Assembly: GCA_025996865.1 (NCBI GenBank)
Contig: BNTV01000007.1
Span: 13,255 to 77,254, forward strand
Source: Bacteroidia bacterium
Lineage (GTDB): Bacteria; Bacteroidota; Bacteroidia; Bacteroidales; Azobacteroidaceae
Direction of reading: 5' to 3'
DNA: 64,000 nucleotides
Positions 16,900 to 24,427 of the stretch are shown in pieces. The translations under genes were made by a program, and so were the position numbers. Within the stretch, counting starts at the first letter, position 1; every line of letters starts with the position of its first letter. A model generated the notes under the pieces. It had not been told where the DNA came from. It did no database searches and worked only from the letters and a program-made list of their open reading frames with translations.

Positions 16900-16963
16900 T
16901 CATTTAGCAGAATTACTTATTCTCAATGCAAAGATACAAAATATTCCCAAAATAATGATTTTT
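16900..16963 (-). pseudogene. Remnant of a Wzx-type flippase 3' end
   Basis: On the minus strand these bases read KIIILGIFCIFALRISNSAK then stop. The intact flippase gene at 29124-30569 has KIILSTIFYILAMKISNSVM at the matching place near its end. The DNA also agrees closely (for example AGAATTACTTATT followed by nearby matching blocks in 16909-16960 and 29172-29228). The similarity stops abruptly at 16964, exactly where the palindromic leader of the second ATPase gene begins. Confidence 0.6.
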
Positions 16964-17035
16964 GTTGCGATACTGCAAAAATATTCATACTTTTGCAGTA
17001 TCGCAACCGCCGTTGCTGTAACCGCGGTTGCGATA
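16964..17035 (+). promoter_or_regulatory. Three-armed palindromic promoter/leader of the second ATPase gene
   Basis: A 17-bp arm GTTGCGATACTGCAAAA (16964-16980) is perfectly inverted at 16991-17007. The second arm is extended to pair again, as TATCGCAACCGC (16999-17010), with GCGGTTGCGATA (17024-17035). The -7 box TACTTTTG (16988-16995) lies between the first two arms, so the motif CAGTATCGCAAC covers the expected start site. The middle arm can pair with either neighbour, giving two mutually exclusive hairpins. Confidence 0.7.
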
Positions 17036-17052
17036 AAACAAATTATGTACAC

Positions 17053-18360
17053 ATGAAATTTTATAATAGAAACACTGAAACGGCAACACTCAATAAAATT
17101 GAGTTGCGTTCGAAAGAAATAGCCCAGATGACTGTTTTGATAGGCCGAAGACGAGTTGGGAAGACTACTTTGTTGAAAAATACTTTCCATTCCATCCCTG
17201 TCCTCTATTTTTTTATTGCAAAGAAAAATGAAATTCTTCTTTGTGAAGAGTTTACGCGTGAAATGGAGGAAAAATTACATATTCCGATAGGAAATTATAC
17301 CGGTTTTGCCGAATTGTTCAAGGCTATTATGAAGTTGTCTAAACAGATTAACTTTACGCTTATTATAGACGAATTTCAAGAATTCAGAAATGTTAATCCT
17401 ATAATATTCAGCGATATGCAAAATATATGGGATTCTTATAAGGAAGAAAGCCACATAAACCTCATCCTATGCGGATCTATTTATTCCATGATGAAACGGA
17501 TATTTGAAAATTCCAAAGAACCGCTTTTCGGCAGAGCAACTTCCCGAATGCTGATTAAGCCTTTTAACATTAAAACAATAAAGGACATTCTTTCGGATTA
17601 TTATCCCGGATATACGCATGAGGATTTATTATCATTCTATATGGTTACCGGAGGTGTAGCTAAATACATCGAACAATTGGTAAACCGTATGGCATTTACT
17701 AAAAAAGCAATATTTGATACCATTTTCAGTGAAGGCTCTTTTTTCTTGGATGAAGGACGAGATGTTTTAATTGATGAATTTGGGAGAGATTACGGTAATT
17801 ATTTCTCCATACTTTCTCTTATTGCTTCTTCAAAAACAGATCGCGGGAATATTGAAAGCATATTGAATATGGCTGTGGGCGGGCATTTAGACAAACTGGA
17901 AAACGAATACAATATTATCAAACGAACACGACCTTTCCTTGCAAAAACCGGAAGTCGTTCAAACAAATATAAAATTGAAGATAATTTCCTGAATTTTTGG
18001 TTTAGATTTATTTACAAATACCGGAGCGCTATTGAGATAGGTAATTTGGACTATGTCCGTAATATCGTTGAGCGAGATTACGAAACCTATTCCGGCATTG
18101 TATTGGAAAAATACTTTCAAGAACAAATGATTGATTCAAAGCAATTTTCCGATATTCAACCGTATTGGAATTCAAAAGGAGAAGACGAAATCGACATTGT
18201 TGCCATAAATGAAATGGAAAAATACCTTCTTTTTTGCGAAGTAAAACGCAATAAAAAACGAATCAATCTACACATTTTAGAAAACAAAGCCATTGATATT
18301 GCAGGTAAATATCCTCAGTTTAACATTGAGTACAAGGGCTTTTCATTAGAAGACATGTGA
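17053..18360 (+). CDS. Second ATPase_2-type AAA+ ATPase with C-terminal PD-(D/E)XK (DUF234-like) domain
   Basis: This protein of about 435 residues has Walker A GRRRVGKTT (31-39), Walker B FTLIIDEFQEF, a sensor-like NLILCGSIYSMM, LFGRATSRMLIKPF and a C-terminal nuclease-like DEIDIVAINEMEKYLLFCEVK. It is the same broad family as the gene at 10997 but clearly diverged in sequence. The start at 17053 (MKFYNRNTE) is chosen because the 20 codons before it are encoded by palindromic leader DNA. It is plus-strand and divergent from the FkbM gene, with no partner gene. The biochemical role of the family is unknown. Confidence 0.82.
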   Translation: MKFYNRNTETATLNKIELRSKEIAQMTVLIGRRRVGKTTLLKNTFHSIPVLYFFIAKKNEILLCEEFTREMEEKLHIPIGNYTGFAELFKAIMKLSKQINFTLIIDEFQEFRNVNPIIFSDMQNIWDSYKEESHINLILCGSIYSMMKRIFENSKEPLFGRATSRMLIKPFNIKTIKDILSDYYPGYTHEDLLSFYMVTGGVAKYIEQLVNRMAFTKKAIFDTIFSEGSFFLDEGRDVLIDEFGRDYGNYFSILSLIASSKTDRGNIESILNMAVGGHLDKLENEYNIIKRTRPFLAKTGSRSNKYKIEDNFLNFWFRFIYKYRSAIEIGNLDYVRNIVERDYETYSGIVLEKYFQEQMIDSKQFSDIQPYWNSKGEDEIDIVAINEMEKYLLFCEVKRNKKRINLHILENKAIDIAGKYPQFNIEYKGFSLEDM

Positions 18361-18533
18361 CAAAAACACCACACGCTCCTTTGCATCAGGACACTTGTTT
18401 CACGCAATTGTGCATTCTCTTCGCGCAATAGCGTATTTTGCTCTACCGGTGAGTGAAATTGTAATGTCTTGTGGTTGTTAAATCTTTATCTTTTTTTATT
18501 TAAACGTGAATAATCATTTTTTAATATTTAAAA

Positions 18534-18564
18534 TTGTTATTCTTGTGATTTTTTTTTATATTTG
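18534..18564 (+). promoter_or_regulatory. Promoter of the first SusC-SusD locus
   Basis: TTG (18534-18536), 20 bases, then TATATTTG (18557-18564) fits the Bacteroidetes consensus and lies about 38 bases before the SusC ATG. No anti-sigma/ECF pair or regulator gene accompanies the locus. Confidence 0.65.
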
Positions 18565-18601
18565 GGGCTGAATAGTTACAAGTTACAAAAATCATAAAAT
18601 C

Positions 18602-21600
18602 ATGAAGAAAAAAGAGTATGGTTTTAGAAGCGGGAAGCCATGGCGGATCCTGCTATTTATGGTAGTCTGTTCCCTGTTTACAGGTACTCGCATGAGTTAT
18701 GCGAACGAACCGACAGGAGAAACAACAAATGTGATAAACGATTTATCGTTAAATGAAAAACATCCTGAAAAAGAAGCTACAGCCAAGCTGGAGCCTGTAA
18801 GCGCTCAACAACAGAAAATCACTGTAAAAGGCGTTGTTTCGGATGTGTACGGCGAAGGTGTCATCGGCGCTAATGTGGTGGAAGTCGGTACGACAAACGG
18901 GACGGTTACCGACGTGGACGGCTCATTTAAGCTCACCCTGCCGGTCAATGCTGTATTGGAAATATCCTTTATCGGATATATCACACAGCACGTGACGGTG
19001 AAAGGTGAAACTGTAGATGTAGTCTTGAAAGAAGATATACATATATTGGAAGAACTGGTGGTAACAGGTTTCGGTCTGTCGCAGAAGAAGGCGACCCTGA
19101 CGGGAGCTATTTCGTCGATCAACTCGTCGGAAATCAGCCGTTCGGCCTCCTCCACAGCCTCCGGTGCATTAGTGGCCAAGATGGCCGGTATCAACTATCG
19201 GCAAGCGGACGGACGACCGGGCGCCTCGACCCGAATCAACATTCGCAACATGGGTACGCCGCTGTTTGTCATCGACGGTATCCAGTCGGACGAGGGACAG
19301 TTCAACAACATTGATTTCAATGACATTGAATCCGTCTCGGTGCTGAAGGATGCCTCTTCGTCCATCTATGGTGTCCGCGCCGCCAACGGCGTGGTGGTGG
19401 TTACGACCAAGAAGGGACGACGCAACAGCAAGAATACGGTGTCCATCAACACCTATTACGGATGGCAGATGCCTTCCAGTTTCCCCGAACCGGCGGATGC
19501 GGCAACGTACATCACGAACTACATCCAGTCGGAAACCGTACAGGGCAGGGCAAGCTATACCTATACAAAGGATGATCTTGCCAAGTGGGAGCAGGGAAAG
19601 GAGAAGGGATACGTTCCGTTCAACTGGTATCACTACATCTTTAATACGGGCGCTCAATATTACATCAATGCCAATGTGTCGGGCGGTTCGGACAAGAGCA
19701 ACTACTACATTTCGGTGGGACACCTGGAACAGGACGCGATGATAGTCAATTACGGCGGATTCAACCGCAGCAACGTGCAGATGAATATCGAATCGCAGAT
19801 CAGCGACCGTTTGAAAATCGGCGCCAACATGAACGGACGCATCGAAACCCGGGTGAATCCGGGTGTTCCGGGATCAGACGACTACTGGTTGCCCCGTTTT
19901 GGAACGTACCGCAACCTGCCGACCAAGCGCCCGTTTGCCAATGATAATCCAAAGTACCCGACGATGACATCCTCAAGTTCGGAAACTAATTTCGGGTGGC
20001 TGACTTACGACCTGTCCGGCAAGTATGAAGAAACCTGGCGCGTGGGGCAACTCTCCGGCTTTGCGGAATACAATATTATCGGCGGACTGAAAGCCAAGGC
20101 GCTGGTCAGCTACTATCTGGCCTACCAGCAGATGAACAATCAGGAATATACCTACAAACTGTATGGCTACGATGAAGCGACGGATACCTATCCCGTTATT
20201 TTCGAGAATACGAATCCTTGGCGCGAGCGCCGCGTGAAGCATGTCGAGGAAATGACATCCAATATACAGCTGGCATACGACAAGAAATTCGACGAACATA
20301 CGGTGGCTGCTGTCGGCGGATTTGAAGCTATCCAGCGCGAGACGCCCGAATCATGGGTTCATTCCATCCCGACGGCAAATTCGCTGCATCTGATTGATTA
20401 TGAAACGATGGATACGTATAACGACGACGGTAACCGGACGGAAGCGCGCCTGGGATGGATCGGACGCCTGAACTACGACTACGCCAACAAGTATCTGCTG
20501 GAAGTCTCGGCGCGTTATGACGGCTCGTGGAAATTCCCGCCGAATCACCGCTGGGGATTCTTCCCCTCAGCCTCGCTCGGATGGAGGATTTCGGAAGAAT
20601 CCTTCTGGCAGGCAAGCAAACTGCCTTCTATTTTCAACGACTTCAAGTTGCGTGCCTCCTACGGTTTGGTGGGATACGACGATCTGGGGGATGCTTACCG
20701 TGCGTTTGACTACCTGTCCGGATATGAATACAAAAGAGGCGGTTCGGTGATCGACGGCAAATATGTGATCGGTTCCGAGCCACGCGGATTGCCCGTGACG
20801 ACCATGTCCTGGATCAAGGCTAAAATCTTCGATGCCGGTGTGGATGCAGCCTTTTTAGACAACCGCCTGACGGGGCAGGCCGACTTCTTCCGCCGCCTGC
20901 GAACCGGATTGCCGGCTTCGCGCTACGACGTTCTGCTTCCTTCCGAAGTCGGATTCAGCCTGCCGAGGGAAAACCTTAATTCGGATGTGCACATGGGATA
21001 TGAATTTGCCGTCCGATGGAGAGACCGCGTGAATGACTTCAACTATTCCGTTGGGGCGAATCTCACCTACGCCCGTTTCTATGACTGGGAGCAGTACAAG
21101 CCACGCTTCGGCAACTCTTGGGATGAATACAGAAGCTCCATCATCCACCGTTACGGCTACGTCAACTGGGGACTGGAAGCCACCGGCCAATTCAAGGATT
21201 GGGACGAAATCGCCGCCTGGCCGATAGATAACGACCGACAGGGAAACAAGACACTCCGCCCGGGCGACATCAAGTACAAGGATGTCAACGGCGACGGTGT
21301 TATCAATGGCCTCGACGAGCGTCCAATCGGTTACCGGGAAGGAAATACACCGGTGATGAACTTCGGATTGAACTTCACCTTCGGGTGGAAAGGCTTCGAT
21401 CTGGCGTTCGACTTTAGTGGCGGTGCGCTGGCTTCGTGGTATCAGGAATGGGAACAGCGCAATCCGTTCCATGACGGAGGCAACAACCCGCAGTACTACA
21501 TGACGGATACGTGGCGGTTGACGGACATCTGGGATGCCGACAGCAAGCTGATTCCCGGAAAATATCCGATGCTGCTGATTGGGAACAGTTCGCACAGCAA

Positions 21601-21850
21601 CTACTGGAACAGCACATTCTGGAAACACAACGTCTGGTACACGAAACTGCGCAACTTCGAGTTTGGCTATACGGTGCCGAAATCCATCCTGTCAAAGGCT
21701 AGCATTTCGGATCTGAGGCTGTACGTGGCGGGAAGTAATCTATTCACGCTGACAAACATCAAGGGCATAGACCCCGAAACGGAGGAAACCAACGGCTTGG
21801 GCTATCCCACGACGCGAATTATCAACATAGGTTTGAATATTAAATTTTAA
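18602..21850 (+). CDS. SusC/RagA-family TonB-dependent outer-membrane transporter
   Basis: This 1082-residue protein has a signal peptide (hydrophobic core about residues 15-30, ending near SYANE), a carboxypeptidase-regulatory-like domain (ITVKGVVSDVYGEGVIGANV, from about residue 75), and the plug domain with LEELVVTGFGLSQKKATLTG and DIESVSVLKDASSSIYGVRAANGVVVVTTKKG, the SusC signature. A 22-strand barrel follows, ending in an aromatic beta-strand LNIKF. Together with the SusD lipoprotein it imports an oligomer across the outer membrane using TonB energy. The gene is GC-richer than the glycan genes on both sides. SusD follows after 4 bases. Confidence 0.95.
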   Translation: MKKKEYGFRSGKPWRILLFMVVCSLFTGTRMSYANEPTGETTNVINDLSLNEKHPEKEATAKLEPVSAQQQKITVKGVVSDVYGEGVIGANVVEVGTTNGTVTDVDGSFKLTLPVNAVLEISFIGYITQHVTVKGETVDVVLKEDIHILEELVVTGFGLSQKKATLTGAISSINSSEISRSASSTASGALVAKMAGINYRQADGRPGASTRINIRNMGTPLFVIDGIQSDEGQFNNIDFNDIESVSVLKDASSSIYGVRAANGVVVVTTKKGRRNSKNTVSINTYYGWQMPSSFPEPADAATYITNYIQSETVQGRASYTYTKDDLAKWEQGKEKGYVPFNWYHYIFNTGAQYYINANVSGGSDKSNYYISVGHLEQDAMIVNYGGFNRSNVQMNIESQISDRLKIGANMNGRIETRVNPGVPGSDDYWLPRFGTYRNLPTKRPFANDNPKYPTMTSSSSETNFGWLTYDLSGKYEETWRVGQLSGFAEYNIIGGLKAKALVSYYLAYQQMNNQEYTYKLYGYDEATDTYPVIFENTNPWRERRVKHVEEMTSNIQLAYDKKFDEHTVAAVGGFEAIQRETPESWVHSIPTANSLHLIDYETMDTYNDDGNRTEARLGWIGRLNYDYANKYLLEVSARYDGSWKFPPNHRWGFFPSASLGWRISEESFWQASKLPSIFNDFKLRASYGLVGYDDLGDAYRAFDYLSGYEYKRGGSVIDGKYVIGSEPRGLPVTTMSWIKAKIFDAGVDAAFLDNRLTGQADFFRRLRTGLPASRYDVLLPSEVGFSLPRENLNSDVHMGYEFAVRWRDRVNDFNYSVGANLTYARFYDWEQYKPRFGNSWDEYRSSIIHRYGYVNWGLEATGQFKDWDEIAAWPIDNDRQGNKTLRPGDIKYKDVNGDGVINGLDERPIGYREGNTPVMNFGLNFTFGWKGFDLAFDFSGGALASWYQEWEQRNPFHDGGNNPQYYMTDTWRLTDIWDADSKLIPGKYPMLLIGNSSHSNYWNSTFWKHNVWYTKLRNFEFGYTVPKSILSKASISDLRLYVAGSNLFTLTNIKGIDPETEETNGLGYPTTRIINIGLNIKF

Positions 21851-21854
21851 TGAG

Positions 21855-23699
21855 ATGAAGAAGAACTATTTTCTTGCAGTCCTGACTGTACTTGTTTTGT
21901 CGATAACCGGTTGCAACGGTTTCCTTGAACAGGAACCGGACCGGATTATGAGCGACGACCAGATGTTCAATGATGCGGTGATGATCAACTCCATCATGGC
22001 AAACTTCTACGGACGCATCTCCTGGGGGCAGCATATCGCAGATTTTGGCAGATATACGGTCATCGACGAAGCCGCCTACTGCAACGGCGGACCGGACAAC
22101 CGTTCCACATTCGAGGATGATTTGTGGCGTGTCTATGATTATACGCTTATCCGCAACATCAACCAGTTTCTGGCGGGCGTGCGCGCCACGATGGTGCTCA
22201 GCGCTGCCGAAAAGGCTTCGCTTGAAGGAGAAGCCCGCTTCGTACGTGCCTGGGTGTATTTCAACATGTGCCGGTGCATGGGCGGCATGCCGATTGTAAA
22301 CGATGAAATCTTTGACTATGCGCCGGGCATGGACATTACAGTCCTCCAAATCCCGCGCGCCACGGAAGCGGAGATGTACGACTACATCATCAGCGAATCC
22401 AGGGCTGCGGCCGACATGCTGCCGTCCGGCAAACAAACGAATAGCGCCCGTGCCAACCGGTGGACGGCCAAAATGCTGGAAGCGCGTGCGGCCGTATATG
22501 CCGCTTCGATTGCCAACTATAATAATAAGATGAGCAGTCCGGTCAAGACTTCCGGGGGCGAAGCAGGCATTCCGGCAGACAGGGCGCAGGGTTATTATGC
22601 AACCGCCCTGGCAGCAGCCGAAGCGGTTCTCAACAGCGGCGTATATAAATTGCAGTTGAGCAAAGACCCCACCGATGTTGCCAAACTGGGGTTGAATTTC
22701 TACGAAGCCACGTCGGTGAAGGACAACAATACGGAAGTCATCTGGGCGCGTGACTACAAATATCCGGGTCAGACGCACGGGTTCACGACCAACAACTGTC
22801 CGAGATCCCACGCGGAAGACATCGACAACAGCTACATGGGCGCCGTATTGAATTTGGTGGAAGAATATGAACCGATCCATACGACAACGCCGGGTGTCGG
22901 CAGTAAAATCGAGACGACCGGCAGTAGCGGCTACAAGTTCTATGAAACAGCAGACGCTCCGTTCAAGGATCGCGACCCGCGTCTTTGGGGAACGATTATC
23001 TATCCGGGCGCCTACCTGAAAAACGCAGAGGTCGTGCTTCAGGCAGGCCAGTTGAACAGGGAAGGCAGCGGATGGAAATTGACGGTCGGCGACTTGGATT
23101 CAAAGGATGGGCAGGGTAACGTGCTTACCGCATTCAACGGTCCGAAGGAATCCAACGAACAGTACATCAACAAAACGGGCTTCTACGTCCGCAAGTTTAT
23201 CGACGAAACACCGTCGGCAGGCACGCGCGGTCGTGGCTCGGAAATGTGGATGCCCCGCTTCCGCGTCGCCGAAGCTTATCTGATTGCTGCCGAAGCGTCG
23301 TTTGAGTTGAACAACAGCCGGGCGGCGGAATTTATCAATGCTGTGCGCGAACGTGCCGGAGTGCAACCGCTGACGACAGTGAAGTTTGAAAACATTGTTC
23401 ACGAATACCGCGTGGAATTTGCTTTTGAAGACCATCGTTACTGGGATTTGAAACGCTGGCGCCTTGCCGACAAAGTATGGAACGGAAGCGTTACCGACCC
23501 ACAGGCGCGTCACCGACGGTTGTGGCCCTATCGCGTAGTGGCTCCGGGCGATCCGGAGAACGGGAAATGGATCTTCATGGAAGACTTCCTCTTCATGTCG
23601 CCCAATGCGCGTTATTTCCAGATGAAGAACTATTATAACTTCCTCAATCAGGACTGGATTAACAACAATCCGAAATTAGTCAGGAATCCATATCAATAA
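21855..23699 (+). CDS. SusD/RagB-family surface glycan-binding lipoprotein
   Basis: This 614-residue protein has a lipoprotein signal ending at LSITGC (Cys20) and then NGFLEQEPDRIMSDDQMF, the typical SusD start. Helical TPR-like repeats (EGEARFVRAWVYFNMCRCMGGMPIV) and the C-terminal RVAEAYLIAAEASFELNNSRAAEFINAVRERAG followed by EYRVEFAFEDHRYWDLKRWRLAD are diagnostic. It caps the SusC barrel at the cell surface and binds ligand. It is translated right after SusC and sits in the same GC-rich segment. Confidence 0.95.
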   Translation: MKKNYFLAVLTVLVLSITGCNGFLEQEPDRIMSDDQMFNDAVMINSIMANFYGRISWGQHIADFGRYTVIDEAAYCNGGPDNRSTFEDDLWRVYDYTLIRNINQFLAGVRATMVLSAAEKASLEGEARFVRAWVYFNMCRCMGGMPIVNDEIFDYAPGMDITVLQIPRATEAEMYDYIISESRAAADMLPSGKQTNSARANRWTAKMLEARAAVYAASIANYNNKMSSPVKTSGGEAGIPADRAQGYYATALAAAEAVLNSGVYKLQLSKDPTDVAKLGLNFYEATSVKDNNTEVIWARDYKYPGQTHGFTTNNCPRSHAEDIDNSYMGAVLNLVEEYEPIHTTTPGVGSKIETTGSSGYKFYETADAPFKDRDPRLWGTIIYPGAYLKNAEVVLQAGQLNREGSGWKLTVGDLDSKDGQGNVLTAFNGPKESNEQYINKTGFYVRKFIDETPSAGTRGRGSEMWMPRFRVAEAYLIAAEASFELNNSRAAEFINAVRERAGVQPLTTVKFENIVHEYRVEFAFEDHRYWDLKRWRLADKVWNGSVTDPQARHRRLWPYRVVAPGDPENGKWIFMEDFLFMSPNARYFQMKNYYNFLNQDWINNNPKLVRNPYQ

Positions 23700-23708
23700 T
23701 TATTAAAA

Positions 23709-24389
23709 ATGATGACGATGAGAAATATATTCAACTATTCCTGCATACTCATACTACTGGTTGTAGTGAGCTGTGGAAAAGACAATTACGATGAGCCGAC
23801 GGCTACGCTGACAGGGAGAGTCCTGTATAACGGAACTCCCGTACAGGTACGCGGCACAGGAGAGGCCGTTCAGTTGTTTCTCTTTCAGGATGGCTGGCCA
23901 TTACGGAAAGAAATCCCCGTATATGTGGGGCAGGACGGAACTTTTTCCGCGAAGCTGTTCAACGGCGAGTACAAAATGGTAACCCGCGATAACAACGGGC
24001 CGTGGGTCAATTCGCGCGACACACTGACCTTCACGCTGGAAGGAAGAGCATCGGTGGACTTGACCGTTACGCCTTATTTTACCCTATCGGGAGAAAACAT
24101 TTCTCTCTCGGGTACGACAATGAACGCTTCATTTACGATTAACCGGATAGTTCCCGACATTAAATTGCAACGGGTTTATCTGGTTTTGAGCAAGACGCAG
24201 TTTGTCGATGAAGTGAATAACGTCTTTCGCCGGGACATTTCGGATGTGGAAGTGGGGCAGGTCAATTTGACGGCTAATTTCAGTGATAATAACGATGTGC
24301 AGAAAGCAACTATCCTGTATGGCCGCATCGGCGTAAAAGCGGAAGTGACGGAACAGGCGATATGGTCGCCGGTTGTCAAACTGAGATAA
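23709..24389 (+). CDS. DUF3823-type surface lipoprotein
   Basis: This 226-residue lipoprotein (lipobox VVVSC, Cys22) has an Ig-like first half, TATLTGRVLYNGTPVQVRGT then EIPVYVGQDGTFSAKLFNGEYKM, and a second beta domain. This matches the DUF3823 family that often follows SusD in utilisation loci and is thought to be an extra surface binding protein. The function is inferred from position. MMTM gives alternative starts at 23709 and 23718. It is 9 bases after SusD and so co-transcribed. Confidence 0.78.
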   Translation: MMTMRNIFNYSCILILLVVVSCGKDNYDEPTATLTGRVLYNGTPVQVRGTGEAVQLFLFQDGWPLRKEIPVYVGQDGTFSAKLFNGEYKMVTRDNNGPWVNSRDTLTFTLEGRASVDLTVTPYFTLSGENISLSGTTMNASFTINRIVPDIKLQRVYLVLSKTQFVDEVNNVFRRDISDVEVGQVNLTANFSDNNDVQKATILYGRIGVKAEVTEQAIWSPVVKLR

Positions 24390-24427
24390 TCCGAACAAAA
24401 TAGTATATAAACTTAATCAATTGTAAA

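Noticed and set aside
18361..18481. An open minus-strand frame with coiled-coil-like sequence (VEQNTLLREENAQLRETSVL) after the second ATPase gene
   Set aside because: It has no start codon and runs antisense into the ATPase 3' end; a transposase remnant was considered, but nothing confirms it.
20855..21628. A long 257-codon open frame antisense to the first SusC gene
   Set aside because: Long antisense frames are expected in GC-rich coding DNA, and its sequence has no protein-like features or promoter.
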